Shown: one piece after another, positions 23,401 to 38,400 of the stretch | How positions within the stretch are numbered: position 1 is the first letter of the stretch | How the letters are laid out: each line of letters begins with the position of its first letter | DNA from: Sinotaia quadrata | Lineage: Eukaryota > Mollusca > Gastropoda > Architaenioglossa > Viviparidae | Assembly: GCA_028829895.1 (NCBI GenBank) | Contig: CM054177.1 | Coordinates: 81,583,163-81,647,162, forward strand | Length of the DNA: 64,000 nt | Direction of reading: 5' to 3' | The notes under the pieces: generated by a model | Told to the model about the DNA's origin: nothing | Seen by the model: the letters and a program-made list of their open reading frames with translations, nothing else | Databases searched by the model: none | Translations under genes and position numbers: made by a program

Positions 23401-26400
23401 GCACCTAATGACTTATTATTTTGATAGTAAACAACTAAAATAAAAGACACAATTCCTATGCTTGGTGGCATTTCACGTATGTAGTCAACATCTTTTGTTA
23501 CTCAGTCTCACTCCTACCCTTGCTGACCTTTCAATTATGTAACTGTATTTACTGTAGCAATTTTGTTGGACCTTTTGTCAGCTCCTCAAAATCCTAATCC
23601 AAAATCCTAAATCCTGAGTAAAAAAAAATAATCAGCTATTAATTTGCAAAAAAGTTGTGTACTTTCCCCACTCCTAATTTTACCTACCTTCACCTTTCTT
23701 TGCATACCTGCATTTGCAGTGCACCCTTACAAACTCTTAAGATCACTCTCTTTTACTTTATGCCTCCACCCCCATCACCACACTCCTTCCTGCTAAATCA
23801 GCATATCCAGTTAACATGCATCAAGACTGTGTGTTAATGAAGTCTTGATGCATGTTAACTGGATATGTTCATTTATTTATTTATTACTCTTTGGTTTGGC
23901 TCTGCCTGGGATAATTTCTTTGCCAGAAATATTGGGTTCAAAAGTTGATGCATATCTTATGTTCAATAATATCCCTATTTATTATTTGCTAATGGTATTA
24001 ATGATCCCTATTAGTGTTTTCATATAGTTTGTGCATATGCTTTTGTCTTTACTTTCTAGACTTTCACATTAAATGTGCAATTGATACAGTTACACTGAGT
24101 AACATAGATCAGTATTAAAGTATTTATATTTTTAACACTTACTGGAAAATGAGTAAATAAAAATACTGTTTGAAAAATGAAAGAAAAAATGATTAAATGT
24201 TAAAAAAAATATGAGTTCTTATAATATTTTCTTTGTTTTTGAATTATTACTTTGGACCCTTTTAGTACTTATTCAACTGGAAAGCAGAATTGGAGGAAAT
24301 AGTATCTTGAATATGAGAACATGTTTTATGTGAATTTTCATTAATTGATATATAATTGGCACATTGGTTATACATCTGGATTTAAACATCTATTATGAGG
24401 TGGTTGATTCATGTAAAGTAGTAGTGCCTAACCCATGGGCTGCATACAAGTTGCTTATATTCTACAGCCTATGGCCTTATAGGCAAACATACTTTTTATG
24501 AATACCTGACTGTATTAATTGAAATATATTCATAGTATATGGTCTTTGGTCTTTGAAGCCTACTGTTCAAGAAATTGAGAACTGCTACAATCACAAACAA
24601 ATTATGAATGGGCCCATTATCAAACAGGACTGTGCTAATAAAATACATCACTGGCCTGTTTGCTTTGCTTGTAGGGATAACTCTTAAGTTTTGTTTTGTC
24701 AGTCAGTTTTATATACCTTAATTAATAATTAAAGCATTGAAAACAGCTCTATCCATGCTCATTTTATACTGATCTTGACTGGAAAATCTAATTTCATTTT
24801 TCATGTGCACCTATGAAGAGGATAGGTGTGTGCTTACACTGTTGACTGAAATTGAAGTCCCACTTTTACTGCTTGCATTGCTTTTTGTTTCAGAATTTGT
24901 GTGCTTGTGTACATTACTAATACTTCAGCCTAAAATGTATTGTTTGTGGCACTGGCAGTTCAAACTTTATTTCTGTAAACTGCAAATAATTCTTGATTGA
25001 GGCAGAAATCTAAATCTTCAAAGTCTACAGGCTTTTTTAATTATTTAAATCTTAATTTGAAGTGTTTACTTAGATATGTATGAGGTCACAGTCTAAATTG
25101 TATTACTATTTCAGTTTAATAGATGTAAATTTGTTTGGTTTCCTTCCCCTCCATTCGTTGCTGCTTCCAGTTTAAGCACTGGACCAGAAAGTATGTTGTA
25201 CTTTTTGCTAAGTTATTTGCATGTCTTTCTGCTCACATCTACATGTGTCTGCTTAGTTAAAGTTGGGAAAATTAAAGGGAGATATTCCTATTTCAGCACT
25301 AGACCACAAGCAGCAGTTAGAACTTGAACAGAAACGTCAGCAGCTTCAGCGAGAGCTCAGTCAACTTGAGGAAGTTGAAAACATTGCCATGCCAAAAAAG
25401 GTATTGAAAAGAAATTGCATGTTTATGATTGTAAGATTCATATACAGAATGAGTGCATTAATTTATCATTACATCTTGCAAACATTGTAATCTTAAAAAT
25501 AAAAAATTAATATTTTAATTTTGAATTAATATTTTAATATTTATGTTTTGTAAATAAACAGTTTTGCTCAGTAATTATGTATGAAGAGTTTTGGTAGCTA
25601 TCACTCTGCAGCACAATGACTATATTAATTGTGCATTTGGCTATGTCCAGTACTTGCATCACATCTGCAAATTTTATTTTTTGCTACAGGTATCCTATCA
25701 TCATTCCGGATCTGAAAGTCCTGACCAGGGTCGTTCAGGCAAGCGCTCAAGCAGACGTGATTCGCCAGATGTGCGATCTGCATCACCAGGCGGGTAAGTG
25801 GTGCTTGCTGATGTATAATTTAATTTTGTTCACGATAGATTTCATTGCAGAATAATAAAAATATGTATGTTTCAGTAACTGTAAGGCATGGTTACATGTC
25901 ACTGATTCCAAATTAATGTTACTTTGGAAATGATTTTATATAATTTATAGTTGCTTTCTATGTTTAAATCACTTTTTTTGCTCTTTAATGAACACATTTT
26001 TAATTTTAAATGTTACAAAGTCATTATAAATATCCAGTATGAATATGTTAGGAGTGTTGAGATGAAAGCTAGTAATTATGTCTGGGATGAAATTATTTCT
26101 TTAATAATATGGTTTTTTGATCACATGAAATTATAATATTATAATACTAAAAAAATATTAAAATTATTTTGGGGAATATTATGCTAATATACTTGTTTTA
26201 TTTTATTTTTTAAATTTACTAATAAAATATTTATTAAAAAAAAATATTTTCAAAGTACTTTGGCATGATAACCATAAGATTAATTGAAATGGTGTTTTAA
26301 ACTGGTTTTAAAAACTTTATTTTATTTATTTATTTATTTTCAAAAAAGAAGAAAAAAGGGAATTCATGATAGATTTGCTAATAATTTATTTTTTAAACTT

Positions 26401-29400
26401 TTAGTAAAAAGTACTCATATACTTTAATTTTCTTGAAAGCAATGCAAATTAATAAAATCACACAAACCAAATTAATGTTGAAAGAGGACTGAGATCTTAG
26501 AACTTACAGACATAATTTTCTTTCCCTTGCTACTTAACCTGATTTTGTCTTGATATTAAATTATGGTGGTGGTGGTGGTGTTGCATTAGCTTCCTTCTTC
26601 TCCAAGCTTGCAGGGGGGCCTTTTGTGTTAGGTCTTAGGATGTTTTCAACCCAGTTTAGCTCTCAAGGGATTAGTTTTCCCTTCCAATATTCTGGTGTTC
26701 CAACCATCATGTGGATCACTCAGTATCAAAGCCCCCCACTCCTCCAATCAGATGGAGTATTTTGTATGTTATATAAATGTATATATATATATAATATATA
26801 TATATATTTATAAAACCAAGTCTCTGGCACCAGACACTTGCTTCACAGGAAGTTTGTCACAGGTCATGTTGAAAATTATGTTTGTGCACTTAGCAGCCAT
26901 TTTCTGTTGCAGGAAATTCAATTGCTGGTCTGATGGAAGTAATTCACCTAGTTTTCCTTATGTTTCTAATGTCACAGTTATTTCAGGTTTTCATGTGTCG
27001 TTATTGGAGGGGATCAAATTCATATCATCACCCTAAATGCCTTTTATATACACCATAGATCTCTTCCTTTTGGCCAGAATAATAAAAATTTATATCACTA
27101 AAACTCAATAGGATTATAATTCATGATATACATTTTTCTTTGAATATATTGCTTTAAATAACACAAGTACTAAATATAATTGAGTCCTGTGCAAAAATAA
27201 AAATTCGAAAAATTTTATAAGTACACAAATTAAAAACAGTACAGGAACCACTGTTTTGATTAAATAGCCTTAATCTTACATTTTTTAACAATGATTGTTA
27301 ATGATATATTTTTTTAATGTATTTAGGATAACCTTTTTCTGAATAGATGGCAGCTAAATTAAAAAACTGTGATATCAGGCCTTTACAGTATGACTAGATT
27401 AACTTGCTTGATTATTTTCATATGAATTTGATTTTATACATTGCCTTTTCATAGTTAAATATAAAGAAGAAGCAAACATCATGTCATCCACATCTGGTTA
27501 ACTATTTTGCAGGAGGAAAAAAGATAAGAAAAAGAACCGAGCAAGATCATCAGTAGAAATTGATCTACCTGTGTCCAGCAAGGATAAGAAACTTCATCCT
27601 CCATCTCCAGACAGGCCAAAAGAGCACAAAAAGAGGTAGGAATTTAAACTAGTCAAAAATGTACTCTTTCAATTTTGTCAACAAAATAAAATTAGATTGA
27701 ATAAAAATAAAGTTCAACTTGTTGTTAAAAAATATCCTTTAAATCCATAATTGATTGTTAGCCCAATTAAAATTCAGTAAGGACCAGTATTTTTTTTTTA
27801 GGTCCTTTGTCAAACATTTACTTTTTGATTATTTAGAATTGTGTATAAGTGTTGACAAATTATTGTGTATTTAAGGCATCTATACTGCATTTTTTTTTTG
27901 CATTTGTAAGACAATTTTTTGTATGTCAACTGTATAAAGATTTAAATTCCTGAGAACAGAGAAACAGTGATAGTTTTTTCCATTCATTTAAGATTTAATA
28001 TTTTACTAATTCAAATACATTTAAACAAGTGTGGTTTAGCAATAGGTCCATTTTAATTAACACAAATTTAGTGTTAATTTATATACAAGGTCAATTTTAA
28101 ATTACAATACAGCATCATCATGACAGCTGTAACTCATGGTATCATTCACATTCACACAAGCATGTTCAAAAGACGAAAGCACAAAATATCTAAACATGAC
28201 AGTAAAGTTGGTTTATTGTCATTGTTAGAGAAGTTAAAAGGAAGTTGACGTATTGCTATTGTTAATCAAAATTGACCCTGTTATTTCTAATTTTAGGCAT
28301 GATGATGAAGAAGGTGGTCACAAGAAGCATAAAAAGAACAAGAAAGAGAAGAAACATTCTCTTTCACCTCAGCCAGAATTGCAGAAATTAAAGAAAAAAG
28401 ACAAGGGCAGTGATGATCGTATTGGTGATTTTATGCGGTAAGTCTACATAATAATGAGAAGTTTATCTTAATATCTGTATTTTGTCCCTCGCGCAAGAGA
28501 AGATTTAAAATAAAAGCTATTTCCACGCAGCAGTTATGGCACTAATAATACTTCTTACTTTAGTTGCCATATCTTTATTTTTAATTTTTGCACATTGTGC
28601 CCAGGAGATGTACTTGAAAATTATGTGAATATTACTTTTTGTAACAAAACAAAATATCTACATGCACAATGTATGTTTGAAGAAAAATTGTTCTTAAATG
28701 CTATTACTAGGTACTAGGTGGCCACTGCACTAGTATATTAGAGTTATATTACCATATACATTTCCAAGTCAACTGCAAACTTTTGGCATCCCTACTGACA
28801 CACCTATGAACAAAAATTTATTAAAATCCAGAAAAGAAGATTGTATCAAACTATTAAATACATCCAGAAAGCAGTTATTCGCCCAGTATAAGAGAGGTTA
28901 ATGAGCCAAGAATGCATCTCATAACTATGAAGGTTGTAAGCCTTCTGAACTTTCTAGGCCAAAATTAGCTGTCTCAAAGGATTGCATTTCATTTTTACTT
29001 TCAGAAAATTCTTCTATCTTCAACTCCATCCTGTTCTTTGTTTTGCTTGTATCACAAAATATTTTGCATAGAAATTGTACTTTCACTCATTTTTAAACAA
29101 TTGCTTTAATCATAAAAATCATGGCATAGAAAAATTATGAACTGATCATTGTAATAAATTGGGATAAATATGGCTGCTGGAAACTTCAAGGAGTCACACA
29201 AAAAGTTTTACATTTCCTCTTTCTTTTCCAGTAATAATTTGAAATTTTAGGGATTTTCTAAAAGATCCTAAATTGGTCAGTTCAGTTTGCCTGCTGCAGC
29301 TAATACATTTACTTGTCTTTTCAAGTTGACGTCAGTTTACTAAAGTTTAATTAAATTGCCAGTCTGATAATTATTTTTTTAAATTTTATTAATAAAATTC

Positions 29401-32400
29401 CTAAATAATGCTGTAACATGATAATTCATATAGCTTTACCAAAACCAGTCAATTCAGATATAACATATAACATTAGCAGTTTTCTTTTCGTAAATTGAAT
29501 TTTAGATAAATTAATTTAGATAGGTTGACCTGTCGCTGAAAGGTGAAGAGAAGACAGCAAAAGTAGATTAACAGAAGGTAATGAATAATTTAAAATAGTG
29601 TTTGCTAACTAAATTATCTATGGTTTCAGAATTTCATCAAGCAGTCTGGGAACAAAAAAGCTCACCTCTCCACCATCTCACATGAAGCACACTTCCTCTG
29701 CATCTTCCCGTGATTCCTCTCCTCAGCGGTCAAAGGACAAAGAAAAGAGCAAGACTAAGAATAAAAAGAAAAAAAACCGAGGTGGTAAGGGGGACAAATT
29801 AACCACTCCTGATGATTCACCTGTCAAGTCCAAAAAGTATTTGTCCCCATTGAAAAAGACACTAAAGGTGAAAAAATTGAAAAATATCTCGAGTACAATA
29901 GATTTAAAAGAAATGATGGAAGAAGATGAAGCAGCCAAGAAGCGGTCTCCCACCCCTCAACCATCTAGACAATCTCATAGTCGAGAATTTCTTGCAGATG
30001 ATCCAGTATCCCTGAACAGACTTTCAGACCCAGTGTTAGAGTGGGGTCGCTCTCATTCCAGAGGTCGTAGTTTGGAAAAGCGTGGTAAAAAGCGGAAAAA
30101 CAAGCACTCACAGTCACCTCAAGGAAACAGAGGTGGTGCCAAGAAAAGAGATGTCAAGCAGGAAGAGTCACATGATCGTAAAGCTCGAAATAGTGACCAA
30201 GTAGCATTAAAGCCTACAGTGAAAGATGTCCATAAAGGATTAATTGACGATCGTCGTAAACGCTCTCCTCCTCCATCAGAGAGATTTTCTCCCTCCCAAT
30301 GGGACCAGGATCCTCTGTACACAGAGGAGCAGGCAGGGAGATTGCATTCTGCAGCACCAGTAGACTTTGCTAAGGGTGATCGGAGCTTTTCCAGAGAGGA
30401 TGACAGGCGAACAGATCGGGTTCCAAGGATAGGAGAGCCTGTTCCACCCCCTCCAGTAGTTGGTCGCCGCGTTGAAGGTGAAGGCTTTGACCAGTACACA
30501 CCAGGCCAACTTCGTTATGATGAACGAGGTCGTGGCCAAGACCTCATTGGGGAAAGAGAGCAGAGAGTTCGTGGGCCTAACCGTTTTGACAGAGAACCAC
30601 TTCCCCGAGTTCGTGCAGAAGTTATAGGCTGGGATCAGAACTTTGAACGTCGAGACCCTGTTCGAAGAGATGGCAGTCGGGAAGGGGCAAGAGATTTTGG
30701 ACGTGATGGAAGTAGAGATCGTGGCCGAGGTACAGCTCAGGATAGAGGGGAAAACAGAGATAGAGATGGTGTGTATTTTTGGTTTTGTTTAAAAAATATA
30801 ATATTCTAATTCATCACAGATTAAGAAATGATAATTTACTGCTCTTCACTCTAGAAATTTCCAGAGTTCTTAGTACTTTTTTTGCTTTATTCATATAGTG
30901 ATTCTTATGTTTGAATACATTGATTAATAAGCAGCCATATATCTGTACCAATGGATAAGGTTCATATATCATATGCAGTCGTGCTTACTAGAGCTTGTCA
31001 GGACCCCACATAAACCCTGTGAAGGAATGATAGATCAGAGATTGTTCAGTGTTGTCTACCCCTTTTGTAGAAATAGTTTCCCACTTTAGTACCTCTTCTT
31101 GCTCGGTAAAAAGATGGTCATGCTACTTACTGTGGATGTGTAGTTTTGCAGAATTTCTGAAGGGCATTTTTTTTTATCTATACTTGTATGTTGCTCATAC
31201 ATTCTTGCACTGGCAAGAAATCTTATTAAGCTTAATAACAAGTTGATTTTCTGTGACTCATTCCATTGGTCCAGTACTTTTCCTACAACTCTCTGCTTGT
31301 GGATGGACTTGATAAATTTCCTCCTTTTCTCATATTCTTCTTCATTGACCCACTTATAAAATACACAGACAATGTCCTCTTGAATTTTCTTGATAGACCA
31401 CAGCCCTTCAAACTAGATTTAAAGAACTTCTGGCACAACCTTCATTTATTAATCATACAAAAGATTGAGCAGGGAATCAATCTGGCCTCATGAGTATTGT
31501 ATAATTTGATGAATGACAACATACAATTAAAGACTGATATAAGTGATAAGGATGTTGCTTTACTGTACTTGGTTGACCATTCGTGTATGAAGTATTTATT
31601 ATATGACAAATACAAATAAAGGATTTTAGAAACAAATTCACATATTTTTCCCAAAGCAAATTTATAGAAATGCATTATCTTTAGTTGCCATGGAAATACC
31701 CATATTCATTTAACAAATTTAATAGTAGAGTGATAGATAAGTTATAATTAAGAGTAGAGTACTAGCCACTCCTGTTGAACACTATTTTAATAGTAGAGTG
31801 ATAGATATAATTAAGGGCAAGAATACTCAATTTGTGGAATGTCACTATAACAGTAAGTAGATAAGTTATAATTAAAGACAGAATTCTATTCATCTTTTTG
31901 AATGTTACTTTAATAGAAGGGTATTAGGTAGTCTTGTTGAAACTTGAATGTCACTTTAATAGAAGGGTATTAGGTAGTCTTGTTGAAACTTGAATGTCAC
32001 TTTAATAGAAGGGCATTATGTAGTCTTGTTGAAACTTGAATGTCACTTTAATAGAAGGGCATTAGGTAGTCTTGTTGAAACTTGAATGTCACTTTAATAG
32101 AAGGGCATTAGGTAGTCTTGTTGAAACTTGAATGTCACTTTAATAGAAGGGCATTAGATAGTCTTGTTGAAACTTGAATGTCACTTTAATAGAAGGGCAT
32201 TATGTAGTCTTGTTGAAACTTGAATGTCACTTTAATAGAAGGGCATTAGGTAGTCTTGTTGAAACTTGAATGTCACTTTAATAGAAGGGCATTAGGTAGT
32301 CTTGTTGAAACTTGAATGTCACTTTAATAGAAGGGCATTAGATAAGTTTTAATTAAAGGCAGAGCACTGCCAGTCTTGTTTTATATTTCAGTTTTAAGCA

Positions 32401-35400
32401 AATATTACTATTGGTATAAAAAAATTGTTGCAATTTTGATATTTGAAGTTTAAAAAAAATAATATTCTTGAACTGAAGGGGCCAACTTGAAAATGATGTA
32501 CTTTAAGTAATTATTAGCAGAAGTGATTAGTTTAATTTATTTTTTGAATTTTTTTCTTAAGTTAATTTATCAGCAGGTTTCTAAGATTTTATTTTGCTTT
32601 TGGTAACAGTTGGCAGATATGGCATGTCTGCCTACCCAGAAAACCAGAGACGAAGCGGAACACAGTGGGAGACACCAAACAGAAGTGTTGAATGGGTGGG
32701 TGAAGAGATCAGTAGAGAAGGCCCTCGATTGGATGAACGAAACAGAGATGGTCGTGCCATTGTTCCTGGTGGAGCTGCAGTAGTTAGTGTCCCAGGAAGA
32801 CAATATGAGGACCCAAGAGATTTAGGGAGAGGTGATCGTCGTGGAAGAGACTTGGCTCCAGACCTTCGTCCTCCTGCTTTAGAAGTTCCTCACTTAGACA
32901 GAGGGGATGTTAGATTAGATAGGGATGATGCACGTATTGAAAGAAATGACGCTCGTCCAGTTCGTGCAGATCGAAGTTTGGAAAGAAGTGGTGATATATA
33001 CGTTGACAGAGGACTGAACCGAGATGACAGTCGTGTAGACAGAAGGCAAAGTAATCGGCAATCACCACCATTTGATCAGAGAAGATTTAGAGGCATTGGT
33101 CCTAATGAAAGACGGGAAGGAATTCGTGATCGAAGTCCTATCAACAACCGTGGCCTCGAATTTGATCGACCAGGTAATGCAGCTAGGGGTGGAATCTTTT
33201 CAAGACCAGGAAACAGAGATGTCAGGATGGAAAGAGATAGAGAGCTTCCAGGAATGCTCCCTCGTGATCGATATCTCCCTAATGATATTCCCCTAGAATT
33301 GCGCAATCTTAGAGATGATCGACCTTTTCGAGATGAATTTCCTGATCCAAACATTACCCTCGATCGACGTTTGGATCCAACTGACCGGTACGAGATGATG
33401 GATGGAAGAGATCCACGAAATTTACGGGCACGAGGATTGTCACCTCCGGATGGGAAAATGTCTCGCGTTGGCCTTGTCTTTGATGAAGGGAGGGATGATC
33501 GAACTCTGGGTCGAGGTCTCATAGATGACAGGTTTGCTCGTGATCGGGGTCTCCGAAGAGGTGGGATATATAGTTTTAATGTGGGTCTGGAAAATCGAAA
33601 TTTACCTGATACAATGGGCACTCTTGACCCTGACCTGGGTCAGAGAAGGGGACACATTATGCCTGATGATGATGCTTTGAGACGTGGGGCTAGGGTGGAA
33701 GGGTATGATCTCAGAGACACTCAGCGAGGAAGAGATGACCGTATAAGGCGAGATCAAGTTGATCTTAGTCTTGAGCGAGACATTGACAGAATTATTTTGT
33801 CTGCTAGGAGTGACAGTCATGATCGTGCCAGGGATGCTTCCCGAGATGCAATCAGAGATCAGGACTTAGCAAGGGATGTAGCAAAGGAAATTATAAGAGA
33901 CCCCTCCAGGGAAATCTCACGTGACTCTAGCAGCCAAGGAGGGCGGTCTTCTGATGCTAGACGCAGGGTTTCTCCAACAGAAAAACTTGATTTGGATAAG
34001 AATCAAGAACGGGATAGAGACAGACAGGATCGTAGAAGTGACCGAAGTCCTAAACGAGATGGTTTGAATTATAGTGAAAAAGGTAAACAAGATGGGAAAA
34101 TGCAAGAAATACCTATTGGTCAAGATTCAGATACTGTTAAACGTCCAGAAAGAAAGGAGTCTGAGAAGCGGCCTACTGATGACATATCAAGAGATCGAGC
34201 AAAAGAGAAAGATTTTGATACTCTCAGTACACGCTCAGCCGATGCTGCACGCAAAAAAAATCTTGCCGAGTTGGGAACTAAGGCCACCCCATTGCAGAAA
34301 GTGGAAGACAGAGATTCTCGTTCTGATGGAAAGCGGTACGCTTGATACTTTTGTCCAAATTTTATGCATTTTTCATACATTTAAAAATCAAAGAGCATTA
34401 TTAGTTTCCTATTGTTGCTAAGATTATCCATAATCAACTAAATATTTCATCTCTCGCTATTAGCTATGGTTACTATAAAACATTTGTTTATCAGATAATT
34501 ATTACAAGATTAAGTCAGTGTGTAAGGAATTTATTTAGAGCCTCTGTTGCTATACTATAAGTCAAGAATTTATGACTTAACTGAGACATCATGTTAGGAG
34601 ATCAGAAAACCATACAGAGACACTTATAAATAGATATATCAGTAATTTTATTTTTTCCTGAAGATATATCTTTGCAAAATTCAAGTGACTAATGGTTTTA
34701 TAAATATATTATTTTATTGTAAAAAGCAAAATAAATATCAGAATTCTTCTTGGTGCACATGACTACTGCAATACTACACAGATTGTCCTAAATTCATTCA
34801 AGGCTTGTTTCTTTGTTTCCTATGCAGTTATGGTTTTGTAACACAAGTATAAAGAATGGTTTACTTTTGTCAGTTTCCTTCCTTCGCTAAAAAAAAGTGG
34901 CTTTGCATCCCCCTGTGTCATTACACCCTCATTTGTGTAGAGTGATGATATTAAACATGTCATAGAGAAATAATATTTATTTAAAAAATACTGTATATAT
35001 TATATAAATAGCTCATTCTCTGGGCAATATTGCAATCAGGTCACCAGCAAGAAGCAAAGGCAAAGAGAATTCGCCTCTTTCTTTTACACGTTCCAGTTCT
35101 GCAGACCAGCGTCAGCCAAAGAGAACACGATCTTTGTCACCCAAACAGACATCTTCACGCAAAGACAGCCCATTATCCTCATCAATGCGACTGGCTATTA
35201 AGTCACAATCTCCCTCTGACAAACCTGGTACTTCATCTCCAGTAGGGAAAAAGTCTACCAGAGACGTAAGATTAACAGTATTCATATTGTAGCTGTGTCT
35301 TTGATTTTGAATACAAATACATTTATTTTTGAAAAGTATGTAGTCATTAATCCTGTTTTAGTTTTATGTATATTTTTAGTACCTAAATTCAAGACTTCAT

Positions 35401-38400
35401 TTTGAGTATTTTATGTAATATAAGCAGTATTGAACCCTTAAACTACTTAAAGAAAAAAGCACACTTAACAATTCAACTCTATTCTCATCTATTCAGTTGT
35501 TTTGTTTGTTTTTTAACACTTACAGAAGTAAAGCATAATCATGAAAAATATTGTAACAAATGTTGCATAAATTTTCATCGGCATGTCTTCTTTTCACCCA
35601 AATGAACCAAACAAAACCTAACAAACTAACTACCAACTGATCTAAACAGAATATTGACAAAATGAAATTAATGAATTGTGATTACAATTTAGCTAGATAG
35701 AGATCTGTATCTCATCTTGAGCAGATAAGTTTGCTTGCAACTGGAAGTCAGATGTAATGTGTGTGATTATTTTTGTGAGCTATGCATAGAAAGTGCCTAG
35801 GATAGAAATGACTCAATTTTGATAAAACCTTTAGATTTCAGTCTTTATAACCTATTATATTTTCTTTTCTGTTGTAGGATTTAGATTCTCTAAACTCTCC
35901 AGTTTCAAAGACTGGTCGCAGAGGCCGGTCACGCACACCTGTTAGTTTAAAGCGAAAACGTGAAATGGACTCAAGGTCACCAGCTTCATTTGGGAAAGAT
36001 GTTACAAAGTCTCCAGTACCAAAACGCCAGAGAGAAGAATCTAGGTATAGACAATCCTCTTAGGAATTAAATGGCCCAGTGTATTATCTTTTTACATCAA
36101 CAAGGATAAATTTGATTTTCTCTCAGTTCGTAGTGTAGGGGGCACTTCCGCCACTTTCGTACTGTTTTCTCTCAGTAAAAATTGTTCAGAATTTTATATT
36201 TGAGGGCAAAATTTTGATTGTTTCTTAGATATTAATCAAATTTCAACTGTTATTTGTATTTAATTTATTTTAAATCACACATCCTTTGCTGTTTTTAAAA
36301 TTAGAACATTTTAACTGTCAAACATTTTTACTATGCATGTATTTAATCTTAGTATACTATATTGAGCTTTGACAATTGTCACTACAGGTATTTCTTTTTA
36401 GTAAATTATATTGAGCCCTTGGCAATCACTCAGACTAATAAGGCAGCCTTACAAAGTAAGTTTTATGTATGATGATAAATAACTCCTGGTTGATGATTCC
36501 TCATTACTACAATTGTGTCATGTATTATTATTGAATAAAACATGAGAATTCTGTAATCTCTAACCAGACTAGTGAGCGTAAAGACTGACTAGCAAAATTA
36601 ATTTTATATATGTAAAATACTCTGTTTTAGTATGGTTCTTCATTACTATACTTTTATTTGAGTCTATTATTATTTATTGAATAAAACACATATTCTTAAT
36701 CCAGAGAAAAGGAGAAAAGTCTAATAATATACAGACAGTATACACAGAGTGTGGTTTGGTTTTCTGTATAAAATAATATGCTTTGAGGTTTAACTTAGTT
36801 GTTGAAGGTTTTTTTAACTCCATTTATATTAGAGTTTATTTTTTATGATTACAACATTACAGCATATGAATGTGAAAAGGGCTAAATCAGTATACCAAGA
36901 GACAATAGAATTGGGCAGGGGAACACATAGGGATAGTCCAGATCAAGCAAATCCCACTTCAGTGAAGTCCAAACTAGTGAGAGACTGATTGTGACTTTTT
37001 GTCATCATTAGATCACCTGGAACTAGATCAAGACGGTCAAGTCGACACCCTTCACCTGCCGGGTCACAGCATAGCCATGGAAGTCGGGGCAGTCTAGAGA
37101 GACATCGGCGACCTCCTAGTGCACTTGGAGATGCTGACAAACGGTTTACCTCTCAGAATCGCGATAGCCCTGTAAGGAGAGACAAAGAATCAGAGAAAGA
37201 CCGAGAGCGTGATAAAGAAACTGCTGGTCTTAGAAAGCAAGATGTGGGTTTATTTGTAGCATGCATACTTTGTAAATTGTGTGTTTGTGCATATATAATA
37301 TGCAGATAAAAATCAATAGAATATAAAACTATTTGTTCGCACATTTTCAATCTTGTTTATTTATTGTTAAATGCTTTTATTTCACTGAGTTGCGACTAGT
37401 AAGCTTGAATGTTTTAAAAAATATTTCTCTTTTGTTTTACAGAAAAGCGAAGAGAACGAAGCAGGTGATGCACAACAAAAACAGGGAAGCAACTGGTCTC
37501 AATCTCGTAATGTTGCTGGGGACAGAGGCATCAGAAAAAGAAGAGGTATAGTTGCAAAAGTTTAGAGGAAATAATTGCAGGGAATGAACGGATTAATTAG
37601 ATTTATTGAAAATCAATTGCAGTGAAATTGCTACAAAATTAACTTCTTTATATTTGATATTCCTTAGTCAGTTATCCATTTCATTTTGCTTCTGATTGTC
37701 TAACAGAGCATTAAGTCTGTTAGGCTAATGTAATAGTTGCTTCATGGGAATCAAACAGTTTCTACACCCCCTAAGCAAAATAAATTATTTTCACATTTTG
37801 TGTTATTAATAAAAGCAGCCTTTAGAAATCCTATCCATAGTGGTTAAGGGTACCTTTGAAGATTTTCCTTATTCAGATTTGGAATATGGGCATATGATTT
37901 TACAGAAGAGTTAATTAGGGAGCTGCCTAATAATATACCTGTTGCTACAAAACCAATAGTTATTTCTCATATGCTATGGATCCTGAGTTTTCTGGTGTTC
38001 ATTGAAATTGTAATTGTGATATCAAACTATGCAAAGTGAGAAGAAAAAAACAAGTGTTAGGTGTACAGAGTGACATTTTTATATGCTTTGTAAACCAGTC
38101 ACCCTTTTAAGTGATTCTTTTTTTAAGATTTTTATTTATATTTATTTGTTTTTCGTTTGATTTTGGGGCGTTTTTCTTCTTATTTATGTGATTATTTTAG
38201 CTTCTCATTTATGTTGTTATTTTTGCTTTTCATATAATGATTTGGAGTTGTTTTGCTTCTCATTTTTGCAATTTTAGCTTCTCATTTGTTCATGTTGTAG
38301 TTTCCCATTTATTTACCTTTGTCTTTTGATTTATTTGCTGTATTAGTTTAAATATTTCTTGTCTTAGATGTTGCTATTATTCTTGTTTCTCTTTGGTGGT

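Noticed and set aside
25263..25296. Possible upstream extension of exon 4 (from the AG at 25262 or 25256)
   Set aside because: Joining there gives the wrong phase and a stop within about 22 codons; the AG at 25296 follows a pyrimidine-rich stretch and keeps the frame.
20305..25793. Exons 2, 4 and 5 of ZC3H13 are all exactly 104 nt
   Set aside because: Their sequences are unrelated, so equal length is most likely coincidence.
26550..27036. Two overlapping plus-strand frames in intron 5
   Set aside because: One contains an AT microsatellite (YIYIIYIYI) and neither resembles a protein family.
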